A stretch of 64,000 nucleotides of DNA from NCBI GenBank assembly GCA_030374765.1, contig JARGXX010000092.1, positions 2,330,001 to 2,394,000 on the forward strand, in the 5' to 3' direction. This document shows positions 45,684-56,814 of this stretch, one piece after another; the first letter of the stretch is position 1; every line of letters begins with the position of its first letter. The notes below the pieces were generated by a model that saw nothing but the letters and a program-made list of their open reading frames with translations, was not told the DNA's origin and made no database searches. The position numbers were made by a program, and so were the translations under genes. The stretch is from Agarophyton chilense. Taxonomy: Eukaryota > Rhodophyta > Florideophyceae > Gracilariales > Gracilariaceae.

Positions 45684-46506
45684 CGGGTTTTCACTATCAC
45701 CGTTGTTGCTCTGCTTATTTGTAAGATCACGTTTGCGTTTATAACAGTCCCTTGCAAAGTGACCTTTCTTTCCGCAGTAATAGCAATCCACGTTTCGGTT
45801 CTTGGTGATTGATGATCTTTTCCGTCGGTTGCCTCGCGTACCTTTGTTTGCGGTATTAGCCTTTGGCTGTGTCGATAGTGTTGCCGACTGTGTGTGTTGA
45901 GGATTATGATGGTTCTTCCGACCAGCAACTTCCGCTTCCACAGCGTTTACAATTGAGTCAAAGCCAGCGTCAGTGAGGTTTGACATCATGGCTAATGGAG
46001 CAAAGGAGTTGGGAAGACTCCGGATGAGTTTGGAAACTTTTTCTTTGTCAGAAAGCTCTTCGTCGAAGGTTGCAAGCTCTCCAACGATTCCCAAGAACTT
46101 TTGACACATGCTGGTTCCAGTCTTCGTTGTCTTTGTAGACAAGGGAGTCCAAGCGGTGGCGGATGTTTTGAACAGCTTGGGTATTTGTTGTTGTGTACAC
46201 CCGCTGGAGTTCATCCCACAAATTTTTCGCTGTTTGGTCGTCATCGTCGACAACGGTGCGGACAAGAGCAAGGGCTGAATCAACAAGGCACAATGTGATG
46301 GTGCTCTTGGCCTTGACGGACTTCTCGAACCAAGACCTCATCGTGCGGTTGCTGAGATTGAACCCTTCGGGGCGAGGGTCCAAACCAGTCAGGAAAGGGT
46401 CGTCACGGCGGAGAAAAGCCAAAAGGCGACGACGCCACAAGATGTAGTCGGTGGGTACCTTTAACTTTGGGAGTTTCCCAAGCAGGCTTTCTTGTGTACC
46501 CGACAT
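45684..46506 (-). pseudogene. copia Gag (capsid and zinc knuckle)
   Basis: Start ATG 46506. The N-terminal part shows the copia Gag fold signature: YILWRRRLLAFLRR, then KNLWDELQRVYTTTN and DEELSDKEKVSKLIRSLPNSFAPL. A basic stretch and one CCHC knuckle, CYYCGKKGHFARDC (~45742-45785), follow. A one-base shift near 46115 separates the two halves. The frame then runs into the solo LTR at 45683. Confidence 0.9.
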
Positions 46507-47956
46507 GTCTGACGAGCGGGGATAGGTGATCGACCTACTTAGGCGGGAAAGAATTCCTCAACTTCTTTGGTAAACGTGTGAAGCACTTCTCCTTCTTCTT
46601 CTTCTTCTTCTTCTTCACCCGTCCTCTACAGGGGGAGAGAGTGTGTTAACTTAAGGTGACCCTAGCCCAGACCCGGGAGCTAGGCGATCGACGAAGTACG
46701 GGTCCCCGCAACTAAGCAGCTAACCCCGCACCACGACAATCCGACTTCTTGAGGCAACTTCCCACAACCGATGTCGGTAGGTATTTATTCTCTTAAAAAG
46801 AGATATTGTTCCGTTCTCTTCTTTTTTTGCTTTGAGTGCCTAAGTAAGAAGGAATAGACACTGTGGTAGATTAAACTTCAGACTGCCCCAGGTACCCTGT
46901 TTTTCGTAGGAATCCTTCGAAAGTGTTCTCTTCTCCAAAGGTGTGACACTTCTTAGTAGTTCAATCTTCGCCCCTGTGGATGAGAATCCGAGCGGCTTCC
47001 GACCTCTCGTCCAGCAAATCTTCCTTGCCACTACTAGTGGAGATCGCGGAGCTCACAAATTCATGAAGTCATCACAAAAAGAAGTGACTTTTCCGCCCCT
47101 GCCGTAAGAGATATTATCTAAGTTGATGGATCTCTTGAAAGGTATCTTACACCTTTTGAGTTTTCAGCCAATTATTGAGCGCAGAGGCAACAAGCCAGAA
47201 AACGGACAACGCAGCTTGTGGTTGAGAATCAAGGAGGCGCGAGGGCGCAAGCCGAAATTTACAAAAGGCTGACAACGCAGTTTTCTAAGCGCAATTTCCG
47301 TGAGGGCAACTGCAGAAAGCGTTACGTCTGAGGCTCAAAACCGGTAGAGACTTGGTGTCAATGGCGAAACAGATAAGAAAGTAGAAGCCGGGTGGGCGAT
47401 CCAAGAAAGACGTGAGCCAAAACCGTGATTCTTGCGAGGAAAGAGTCGTAGGCCAAAAGCGCAAAGCGTCCAGTAAATTTAGGATATTGACCAAAAGCAC
47501 GATCAAGAAACTGCGGAAGCCAGCACCGCTGCAAGAGTAGAGAGCATTATTCCTATTGTCAAAGAGAGAGACGCACATTACCAATTCATAAAATATGAGA
47601 GCTCTCTCTTTGATGAACGTGAAAGTCAAACGTTCGGTGTTCAATTCAACTTCTTTCCTACTTCATAGTTTTTCTTCTTTTCGTAGTTTTCATAGAAAAC
47701 ACAGAGCCCGTTGCATCTTCATATCCTGTATCACCTCGCAAAGAAAAGTGAAGCGCGCGCAAAGTAAAGCAAGAAAACGTTATACACACCTTGTTTGGCT
47801 ACGATCCCTCTCCAAGCCACAACTGATCTACAGACCGAGCGAGCCTTTCACTGATTGAACCGCACCAAATATAGCCACAGCGCACTATGTACTACGCGAG
47901 CCGTTGATGGAGACGAAGCGCGCGCGCCCGGGCCGAAACCGCGGGCGATGCTACCA
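46507..47956 (-). other. copia leader, unusually long
   Basis: About 1.45 kb separate the 5' LTR from the Gag ATG. It contains a CTT/AAG microsatellite at ~46590-46616 next to Gag and a minus-strand 119-codon frame (47644-47285) without recognisable motif. The primer-binding site is at 47947-47956. Confidence 0.6.
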
Positions 47957-48144
47957 TATTGATAACAGTAGGATTTCATGTTGCCTTCCAAGGCAAGTTG
48001 CCGCCGGCGGTCGAGTGTCTTCGACGCCGGCGCAGCCCAGTTTATTTAGACAGTGCACATTGTGCGACAGAGCTCGCGTGTCTCACACGTGGCATATGTT
48101 GTGGAAACTCGCTTCGCCTTGCGTGAGGACACAAATGGTCAACA
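47957..48144 (-). repeat. copia 5' LTR (right)
   Basis: 188 bp, partner of 40818-41005. Confidence 0.95.
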
Positions 48145-48149
48145 GTTTG
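48145..48149. repeat. target site duplication of the copia element, right copy
   Basis: GTTTG, identical to 40813-40817. Confidence 0.9.
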
Positions 48150-48999
48150 GAAGGGCTGAGTCGGGACTTGGATCTTTGACTGATTGTACTCTTTCTTCAT
48201 TCACTTAGTTCAGAATATTGTTTTGATTTCTCTGCTGCATCTAAACTGGGTACATGTAGAATACTACGCAACCCAGGCATGCACAAAATGGGCTCCTAAC
48301 TAAACACAGGCATCCATCGCTTCAAAAACTGATTTCACTCCTACTTCTTCTCATAATATCTACAACTGTAGAATGGTTATCCTTAATGTTTTTGTAGATG
48401 AAAGTTACTATTTGGGCTATGAGTACTGCTTAGGATGTTCCAAATACTTTGAATCGAGCGTAAACGCCCTAAAACTTGATTTTTTTTAACGGTCTGCACC
48501 GATTGACTACAGAGAAAATAATATGCTTTATGCATATCGGAATCCCAACAAACGCTTTCCCAAAGTGAGGAGAGCGGATGGACTTCATCTCCGTGTATGT
48601 GTGCTATTTTCAAATGCAACAAGAGACTATGAAGCAGCGAACGTCACTTCGTTGCTGGCGGTCTTTGGGTTGGCGCGTTTCGTCGCTGTATTAGTCGCAA
48701 AAGGTGATGCTACAACGCACTACTACAAGAATGTTATGAGCTTGTGATTTGTGATACGTTTGTGCGCGTTGTAATTTTGGAGTTTCTATTTCGGTGTACA
48801 TCAATGGTGCAGTGAACAGGACGCGGTCTCATCGTTATCTGCTGGGGTGAGAGTGCAAACATCGAGTCTTGGTCAGTAAGGGATAGAGCAAGTAAGGCAA
48901 GAGTTTGTGACAATCCAAACAATGCTATACGATTCTCCGGCGAGAGGAACAGTCAATTGAATCTATTAAGTCAAATTCTATCTAAAGCAGTGAGAAGTG
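48150..48999. other. intergenic region between copia and the Sec1 gene
   Basis: 850 bp forming the 3' flank of the Sec1 gene. A plus-strand frame at 48523-48747 (74 codons) has no supporting motif. Confidence 0.5.
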
Positions 49000-51441
49000 T
49001 TACTTCTTCCTGCGACCGAATATTCGCAGCCTACTTTTTTTGTAACCGGTTACAACTTCTACCTCTGCTTGGCTACGTTCTTCGTCAAACGTTTTCTCCC
49101 TTGACTCGGCTGTTAAAACATCGCTTCCGTCACAATCGTTGCCGGTACATCCAGTTTTTTTGTCTTGATTTTGTTTCTGTTCAGCACCTGCCGCTAGTGT
49201 CCTTGCTCTCGCAGCCCGAGACTGTGCGAGTTCTATGGGAAGTGGAGGAAGCATTAATCGAATTCGTTCTACTGGGTCCTCAATTGAACTCAAACAACGC
49301 ATAAAATTTTGCGGGACAAGTATTTGCGAGCCTCCAATGACGATATTAGCTTCTCTCTTAGAGCAGACTTCGTAAATTGAACGCACCTCGGAATGACAAA
49401 ATCCACCTACGACAAAAACGATGTATAAATGCCCTGTTTCAGCCAGGCGAAACCTTCCGACGTCTTCCTCAGAAAGGGAAGATTTGCCAGAGTCGGTACG
49501 AACGATGGATTTAAACATACCGGCCATTGCGGTGGAGTGAGCACGAATATTGACCGACCCAGATCGGGCACTGTTTCCCACCGCGCTGGCGGCGCAACTT
49601 TGCGCATCACTCCTTACAGATGCCTGCCGTACAGAAGCTATGATGGAGTCAACCGATACCGCCCCAGCGGTGGGGAAAGCGTCCTTATCAAGTTCATCGT
49701 CCACAAGATCCATCATGACACTTCGAAGCGGAGGGTGGTACCTCGCGACATCATAGTGAAGACTTCCCTCCTCTTCTAGACCATGTCGTCTCCGGCGAGC
49801 CGCATTTACCTTTTTCAGATGCTTTTGTGATTGACGCTGAGCATACTTCTGTCTGAGCTTTGATGCTACTGTCTCCTCCCCTTCCTTCCTTTCCCTGTGT
49901 TTCGATTGGAATGCTTCTAGTCCCGCTTTGGCAGATGACAGTACCGTCTGCAAACCTTTCACGGCTTTCGTTATTTCGGGTGTTATTTCGGGTATGTCCT
50001 CAAATCTACTTCCCTGGAGCTTCATCCGAAATGTAGCCGAATTAACAAGAGCAGAGTTTTCGCCACCAAGACCTAAGAGACCTTCGAAGACAATAAAGCC
50101 CAACATCAACAAACGGACCCTGTGTTCAATGGGAATTGATTTATCTCGCAGAATGGCATTGATTTCATCAACAATTTCGTCTCCTGGGATCTTGGTACCA
50201 TCTGGATGTCTACCGATCATCAAATCTTGCTCTGTGAGTGCCAATTTGTTCAGTTTCAGATCATGGCATTGCTGTAGACAACTCTTGAGGGCATTGATAT
50301 GCATCGCGTGCTTGTCCGCTCGCATTTGAGAATCTGGAAGAGCTCGAACTGCCGCTCCCATGTCCTTAATGTCAACCTCGCTCGCATCTTTTCCACGGAT
50401 TTTGAAAGCCACATCCGTGTCCAAAAACTTTTTGAATTCCCTTTGAGCTTCTACCAAAGCTTCTTCTACAAACTTGGAGCGAATTTGGTTCCATATCGGG
50501 TCCTTGTCCTCATCTTCAAGCTGCATTGTTTTTGTGTTTGATGGGTCGCTGTTGTCTGGCAGCTCGATGTGAGCACCTCCTGGCTTTTGGTAGTTCAATG
50601 TCAACAGGTCGTGAGCAATGGCTTGGTATGAAAATTCGTGTATCAAAGGCGAAGCCATATCGGTTGCACGATCCACAACGAGAAGTGTTGCTTTCGTAAT
50701 TTCATCTTCGCCTTCATCTGCCACAGATTGCTCAGTGTCAGATTCTAGCTCTTGTCTGGCTTTGCGTTCTTCGTGGTCCTTAACTTTCTGCTCGATTCGA
50801 GCCGTCTCGAGCTGCTCCTTTACTAGCGAAGCCACCGTCCGACTTGTATGAGACGTTGCATCATATCGCACGCACCAATCAACTCGCGGAGCAAGTACTT
50901 TGCACGCTTCTGTTACACGTTCTGAAACGACAGTCATTTCTTCGTTAGAACCTTTCGTACCCTCTGCATACAGCTGAGGTATAGAAGCGGCAGGTCTGTC
51001 TAAGCTGAACACCCTTGACTCCAGTGCAAGGAATTGAACATCTAATTCGATAAATGTTTTCACCTTTCGAAGCAAGGCGGAATTCCTTCGGATGACATCC
51101 ATGAGAAAATCGGGAATCCTACCAGTGAAGAACAGATGAAAGCTTTTGTGTTGCGTGCTCGGTTCCTGTGCAAGTTGTTCCACGCTCTCAGCCGTGGGCG
51201 TGATAAAGTAAATTGCAGGAATTCTCGGCAGTGGTTGCCTACGCATATCGAGCATTTCAACTATGGTAATGCCCTCATCAACTAGTTTATTCACTTCTAC
51301 GGCGGCAGCGAGAATTCGTAATGCGGCCCGGTCGACCACGAGAACTTTCCAGCGATCCATGGCGTTCCCAACCTTGCGAATCATGCCGTCAAGAAGGCGA
51401 GATTGTAGGGCTGCACGCATACGCCCTTTGGGAGTAGACAT
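49000..51441 (-). CDS. Sec1/Munc18 (SM) family protein
   Basis: Single-exon, 813 residues from ATG 51441. SM proteins clasp syntaxin-type SNAREs and promote vesicle fusion from the cytosolic face. Domain 1 has WKVLVVDRAALRILAAAVEV and RIPAIYFITPTAESVEQLA, then SFHLFFTGRIPDFLMDVIRR (~31-120). The family signature, LLVVDRATDMASPLIHEFSYQAIAHDLL in outline, spans ~253-280 (DRATD, PLIHEF and the Q-A-x-x-H-D-L-L end). The C-terminal domain is marked by GHLYIVFVVGGFCHSEVRSIYEV (~670-692). Insertions are an acidic segment (~223-248), a basic coiled-coil-like stretch (~513-555), a Ser/Ala-rich linker (~600-660) and a basic tail. It is longer than typical SM proteins (~600-700 residues). The pattern suggests the Sec1/Munc18 exocytic subgroup rather than Vps33 or Sly1, but that choice needs a tree. 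Confidence 0.92.
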   Translation of the reverse strand: MSTPKGRMRAALQSRLLDGMIRKVGNAMDRWKVLVVDRAALRILAAAVEVNKLVDEGITIVEMLDMRRQPLPRIPAIYFITPTAESVEQLAQEPSTQHKSFHLFFTGRIPDFLMDVIRRNSALLRKVKTFIELDVQFLALESRVFSLDRPAASIPQLYAEGTKGSNEEMTVVSERVTEACKVLAPRVDWCVRYDATSHTSRTVASLVKEQLETARIEQKVKDHEERKARQELESDTEQSVADEGEDEITKATLLVVDRATDMASPLIHEFSYQAIAHDLLTLNYQKPGGAHIELPDNSDPSNTKTMQLEDEDKDPIWNQIRSKFVEEALVEAQREFKKFLDTDVAFKIRGKDASEVDIKDMGAAVRALPDSQMRADKHAMHINALKSCLQQCHDLKLNKLALTEQDLMIGRHPDGTKIPGDEIVDEINAILRDKSIPIEHRVRLLMLGFIVFEGLLGLGGENSALVNSATFRMKLQGSRFEDIPEITPEITKAVKGLQTVLSSAKAGLEAFQSKHRERKEGEETVASKLRQKYAQRQSQKHLKKVNAARRRRHGLEEEGSLHYDVARYHPPLRSVMMDLVDDELDKDAFPTAGAVSVDSIIASVRQASVRSDAQSCAASAVGNSARSGSVNIRAHSTAMAGMFKSIVRTDSGKSSLSEEDVGRFRLAETGHLYIVFVVGGFCHSEVRSIYEVCSKREANIVIGGSQILVPQNFMRCLSSIEDPVERIRLMLPPLPIELAQSRAARARTLAAGAEQKQNQDKKTGCTGNDCDGSDVLTAESREKTFDEERSQAEVEVVTGYKKSRLRIFGRRKK

Positions 51442-53055
51442 GTTGAAAAAGATGGCCTAACAACCGGAACGAATAGTCACACTGGAATTTGACACAGCTC
51501 ACCCGATTGTAGAGCACCTCGGCCGGATTCTTGAGTGCAGACAATTTGTGGCGAACACCGAGCGACCGGGTATTGACTTTGAGAAGGCTTGGTTGGGAGT
51601 GGCCTCACGCATTGACGAGGTATGGTGTGCTTCACGCCTGCTGCGGTTCACGGTTGCACGAAGGACGACTTTGAGGGCAGCAGGAGCACTCTAGCAAGGG
51701 CAACGAAGACAGACAGTTCAAAGCTTTCAAAACTTGCAAATGTTCTCTTTTTAAAAAATTCTCGTTTTCATTTTGATATTGCGAAGAGCTTCGCTTGACA
51801 TGGTCTTTGGCGGCCACCCTTGGCGAAAACCTAAGACACACTCAGACAATATCGGCCAAGGTGGAATATACATGACGTATCTCGCGTAGGAGAACGATTA
51901 GATTTCAGCCAATAAAAACAGGTTCCCACCTCAGGTTGCCCAGAATGCGCCGTAGTGACCCATTTCGGAGAGCCCATGCGGCGACATTTCACGCATATGC
52001 GGCCACGTGTAATGAACACGAATCACATCTTCTTCACCCCCATTCCAACCCAATAGTATTAGGTTCCCATCTCAAGCTCCTAACCCAATAGTAGTCACGC
52101 GACAAGTATCTTGAGCGTAGCAGTTTTGGCGCAAATTTTCCAATAGATCGTTCTGCTTACCGCCATCTTTAGTACACTTTCATAATAAAAGCATCTATCA
52201 ATTTCTTCGAATAATTTTGACTTCTTTCCACACTACCCAAGATAAATATCGTTCATCAAAGCTTTCAAAATCATAAACCATGTAAATACTTAGAATTTGT
52301 ATTCTGATTCTAACTTATTCACATACTGCCACAAACTACAAACGATGAAAAGTTCTTTTACATTAATTAAGTTCTTCTGTACCTCGAACATTTTCGACTT
52401 ATGTATTTTATTCGTTTTTTTAGAACAAATACGTTTAAGTACGATTTTTTGCCAAAGGAGCTTTATATTCTTGTAGGTAAAGGGCAGCGTAGCGCAGCCG
52501 AACTGTCACAAGCGCGTGCAAAAGCAAGGAGCGGGAAAAAGCCCCCCTCCAGTTTTTCCGTGGAGCAGACATGTTCCCAGTGGCCCTTCCGAGGCTTTTT
52601 CATTTGTCCAGGGATCTGAGCGCGGCGTCGCACGCGCGATCTTCTACAGCGCTGAAACGCTTTATTACTGGTTGCACGTGGTGCACTCTGGGTTCCAACA
52701 CACCTTCTGTTTGCCGCCGACGGCCAGTGTTCAAACATTACCGCCGTCGCGGCCAAGCACCTTGACACCCACAAACCACCTCGCAGGCATTGCAACCAAT
52801 TGCGAACGCGCGTGCTGCAACCTACTTTGCGTCCTAATCACGTTTTATCTGTGCGCGCCTATATCGACTGTGAAGGGTCCTTCGATCTATTGATCGTTGC
52901 GGGCTCGGAGAAGATAGGGCGCACGCATCCAAGCCGCCGCACGACAACAAAACCACTATGGCTTCAGGACAACGCACTAATTACTATCACCCGCTACTGG
53001 AGTCGACTGCACGTGCAATTTCAATACATCAATACGCAAAGAGGCAGAAACTTAA
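51442..53055. other. intergenic region upstream of Sec1
   Basis: Probably holds the Sec1 promoter. The 52.0-52.45 kb part is AT-rich; 52.48-53.05 kb is GC-richer with overlapping frames on both strands (about 110-125 codons) that lack motifs. The right end may be the 5' part of the broken gene that follows. Confidence 0.5.
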
Positions 53056-54430
53056 ATGAAAAAACAGCGCGTGGTTCGTCGCGCGCTTGCAGCGGAGGAT
53101 ACCCATGCTCCATCGTGGGATCATTTGCGAGGCGGTAACTCGTTCCCTGCGCAGCACGGTGGAGTACCTCTGCTACGCGGCAAGCGAGTAAAGGATTCCT
53201 TGGACGCGACGTTGCGAGACGTTAGTCGAGGTGCAGGCAATCGTTCGGATTCCAGATTTGCTACGAAAAAGCGCAATTATCTTCCGACGGACTCTAACCA
53301 CCAACGCAATGAAAACGCGGCGACAGAAAATCAACCTAGGAGTTCTTCTCTTCAACAATTGTTAACTCGTCTACTGGAGGCCAGTTACACCTCCAACCGC
53401 TATCGTCACCCGATTTCAGGTCTTACGGAGAAGTGGAACATGGAGGAGATACTGCAAATTGGTAGAGCCGACACGGAGGGGTGCGAACGGTATCTGTTGG
53501 AACACTTTGATGATGACAGTATGATTATTCGCGCACCTCAGCTTGCCAGCCTCGGTAGTATGGCCTTTCTAAAATAGTGCCGCGAACGTCCAAACCGCTT
53601 GCTTGACCATGTCACCGCCCATTGATACGGCTTATACGAGGATAGCGTGAATGCACAAGAGTGGAACGTTGACGTCGTAATGTTCATCCGTACGGACACG
53701 GTGTTACGGGGAAGAAACGGTGTGCGTCGCTATAGTGGGCCTCAATACTACGCACAGAACCACGACGAACATAATTACGACTGGCATCCGATCCAATTCC
53801 ATTCGCTTTCCGGTGACGGCTTAGCGAACGCTCTTGGCGACCAGGGGATATGGAACGGAGGAATTCAATACAACTTCGAACATGACACTTTGACCAATTC
53901 CAAGTGCATACAAGTTACTCCGGATACAAATGTGTTGGATGCCTTAGACCACTACTGCGTTTGGTATCCGTGTGTTCCAGTTCGTGTTTCCAGTCCTGGC
54001 TCTCGTTCTCGTACTTCCCACTGCGTGCGATACGAATTGAAAGAGTATCGCAGGCTTATGTGCCGTACTAACAACATGTACTTGCAAGCTTCACTTGCAA
54101 ATGATATCTCGCGCGTAATCGAGGAAAAGTATGCTGAAGACATTGTTTTACGCCCAGAGTTACCACATTTGATGTCCTTCGGGAGAGCGGCAGGATGGGT
54201 GAACGAGAAAGCCAAGCGCGTTATCTTGGAGCGAGTCCACTTCGATGTGGACAAGCACCACTCGGGGCTAAGTTGGTTTCTTACGAAAACGTCAGGAGTA
54301 TTTTTTCTGCGACTACGGGCCTCGAACGTCGATCACCTCATATACGTTGCCGTTGATCGCCGACAGATTCTTGATTCCGTGGAGCAGTTTCCATTGCGTC
54401 TATGTGAAGAATCCTTAAGGTGCTGCGTCG
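53056..54430 (+). pseudogene. unrecognised broken gene or element ORF, interrupted by G3
   Basis: A single plus-strand phase from ATG 53056 to the G3 boundary codes a protein-like sequence broken by two stops (TAG 53575-53577 and TGA 53623-53625). Composition is globular: for example LQQLLTRLLEASYTSNRYRH, PQYYAQNHDEHNYDWHPIQF, SFGRAAGWVNEKAKRVILER and DHLIYVAVDRRQILDSVEQF. The phase runs straight into the G3 LTR, which supplies a false end at 54537, so the 3' part should lie beyond the far LTR outside the window. I recognise no family. It could be a host gene or the ORF of an unfamiliar transposon. Confidence 0.55.
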
Positions 54431-55347
54431 TGTGGAGCAAAACCCGGCGACGGGAAGTGCTCTCAAGGTGTTCGAAGCCTTGCTCCCTGGGGGAGGTAGA
54501 CTCAGAGACAGAGCCCTCCGTTACACCCGTAGTGTGAGGTGTAACTCCCACGGGGGATTCCGGCAGTGCAGACGGAGGTGAGCTGTAGAAACCGTTGGGT
54601 CGGGAATGGGTCTGGGTATCCCAAAGAATGGGGGAAAATCCGGCGAAGAGGAAAAACGGGGCGAGGGTCGGGCACTAACAGGCACCGGACCCGAGAACCA
54701 GAAAAGGGGCGAAACAACAAAAGAAACCCAATACAGGGGCGAAAACCTGTCCTCGAAAGGAAACACAAAAAGCACGCAACAAGTAAGCAGAACCCCCACG
54801 GGGTATCGTGCACGCAGGTCGTCTGAGCGGTCCCAAGGGGGTGGTTGCACGGAACCCAAACGTGGGCACTCTCCAAGTGGAGTCGTGTCCCTACGCAGGC
54901 GTTGCTAACCAGAGCCCGTTCCGGGTTGTAAGGCCAAAACGATGGCGACGAAGAACCTCTAAAGGTATCGAAGACCAACCTTGGTTCCCATTTTACTCTG
55001 AGCTTCGGACTGTCAGATCTCGTCTCCCTAAGTAGGGCCCACTAACTAAACTCTACAGTAGTGCACACCTGCTCAGGGCCATACACGTGGAGATCCCACT
55101 GTCAGGGCCCAAAAGTCCAACGTTCTAACAAATATCCGAAAATCGGTGCCAAAGATAAGCCACGTGTATCACGGGGCGAATCCAACCATGGGCCATCCGA
55201 ATTTTCACTTCATAGGCGAACTCTAACCAGAAAACAGTGCCACCTCAGCACACCTTAGAGGGGATCATAGTCATAACCCTCGGAGGGTTCAACCCTCATT
55301 CTATGAGTTGCATCTTCAAGTATCCCCTAACTGGGCGTTGCTCTACA
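54431..55347 (-). repeat. G3 3' LTR (left)
   Basis: 917 bp; plus-strand ends TGTGGAGCAA and GCTCTACA. Same length as the solo LTR at 44767-45683. Confidence 0.95.
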
Positions 55348-55992
55348 TCTTCCCCTCCTTAAGACTAGGAAGAACATTCCGAGCCGCGGGTGTCTCGCTT
55401 TCCGGTCACTATATATACTTCTCTCCCAATGGGGTACTTTACCACTTCCGCAAGCGGCTAGTGTGCGACAAGGCCTCGTGAACGCGGGCATTCCGATTCC
55501 CCCGGGTATGACGGATGTGAGCCAGATGTTGGCTTTCGCCTCGGCGTACAATCAGGGTCAGAATCCCAACGGTGGGGCGGGTCCCTCCTCGGGCTTTCCG
55601 TAGTTCCGCCTTCGGGCAATTGTAGAGTCCATAGCTTGGCGACAATAGTAAACTTGTGATATTTGCATAACTTCCTTTCTTCTTCCTTCCTAGGATCTTA
55701 ACTTCTACTTCTCTTCTTCATTCCTTCTTAGGATCTTCTTCATCTTCTGCCCTTCCTAGGGTCCAATCTTCTTCTTAATCTTCTTCTCCACTTCGTGGGT
55801 CTTCTTTTCCTTTTTTCATCATAAACTGTCCCGATAACCGGTGCTGTGTTCCCCGGTTAACGGCGCTAGGCCGAGGGCCAGTAAACATTCCCTCTCAATA
55901 CGTGTTCTTCGGGCTACTCTCCTCAATTCCTTTTCAGAGGTCCAACATCTTCCTCACTTCGAGGTCGCATCCACACCAGTTCCCGTGGTTGC
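55348..55992 (-). other. G3 3' untranslated region
   Basis: Starts with the polypurine tract. Contains CTTCTT-rich (minus-strand purine-rich) stretches at 55670-55810. No gene. Confidence 0.6.
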
Positions 55993-56283
55993 TTACCCGA
56001 CTTGGGCACGATCCAGATTTGGAGGCAAGGTTACCCGAGCGCGTCGGTGATAGGATAAAACCTTAGACCTCTGAAGGTGCTCAATGGGTTCCATTGTATC
56101 CTCATCAGGCGAGAATCCGTACCATCGGACTTGGTAGCGAACTTCTCCCTCGGGGGTGTAGATGTGACGCACGATGCGATCGATAACGAATTCCTGCGGG
56201 TACACTTTTCCCTGTTCGGGCTTCTCTTCCATCTTGGAACGCTCTAGTTCCCTTGAGGGTGTCAACGTAGGGTCTAGACACAC
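55993..56283 (-). CDS. G3 chromodomain frame
   Basis: 96 codons. Residues ~30-78 match a chromodomain: FVIDRIVRHIYTPEGEVRYQ, then VRWYGFSPDEDTMEP and the C-terminal helix. The aromatic WYG part is kept, while the usual TWEP reads TMEP. In chromoviruses this domain guides integration to heterochromatin. Here it is separated from the integrase end (57333) by about 1 kb, so it is either a separate product, spliced, or cut off by mutation. Confidence 0.8.
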   Translation of the reverse strand: MCLDPTLTPSRELERSKMEEKPEQGKVYPQEFVIDRIVRHIYTPEGEVRYQVRWYGFSPDEDTMEPIEHLQRSKVLSYHRRARVTLPPNLDRAQVG

Positions 56284-56814
56284 CCCGGTGGGTTCTTTTC
56301 CGTGTTGCGAGCGGGTCTCAGCACTTCGTCCAAACGGCGCCGAGTGGCCTGTGGGCTACGTTGTAACTTCCGTCTACGGAGTCAAAACGGTCCACTTTTG
56401 GGTTCTTCTTAAAGCTGAGATCTTCCCGATAACAACGGTGTTCTTAGATTTTGTGACGGTTGAGAAACCGCGACGCGGTAGCGTCTCCAATCTCAAGGGG
56501 GTAAGACTTCAACGTCAACCCGAGTTACGGGGACGAAGGTTGCTCCCGTGCAACGCGCCGTGCGACGGAGGCGGTTTGCGCGACGGTTGGTCGTCAGAGC
56601 CTTTTGATTGGCTCGGTGCCATTCGACGTGTGCCACACAAATGCGCGGGCGCCCCGTGTTGGGTGACCGTTCCTTGTGCGGGAGAATCTGCCTATGCGGA
56701 TGTGAGGTGGCGCTTTCGACACGCACTAGCACTTTCCTGAGCTGTCCCCGACGGGTCTCACTCGTTTCTTTCCCATTCATGAGGGTTCCAGTGTCTCCAT
56801 AGGAGTTCCTATTC

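Larger units (their letters stand above)
40818..48144 (-). mobile_element. young Ty1/copia retrotransposon carrying a solo-LTR insertion
   Basis: 7327 bp including a 917-bp solo LTR plus one duplicated pentamer; about 6.4 kb without them. The 188-bp LTRs differ at two positions only, and GTTTG duplications flank them, so insertion is recent. On the minus strand: 5' LTR 47957-48144, primer-binding site TGGTAGCATC directly adjacent (47956-47947), a ~1.45-kb leader, Gag (from 46506), protease, integrase, RT and RNase H in copia order, and a purine tract (TGAGGGGTGG) next to the 3' LTR. This copy is defective: a Gag frameshift, a nonsense codon at 43934, a frameshift near 42490 and the insertion. 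Confidence 0.95.

Noticed and set aside
46590..46616. CTT microsatellite considered as a regulatory element or CRISPR-like repeat
   Set aside because: Simple trinucleotide run with no spacers; explained by slippage in the copia leader.
49407..50329. Plus-strand frames of 68-133 codons
   Set aside because: All lie antisense within the intact Sec1/Munc18 gene and lack motifs.
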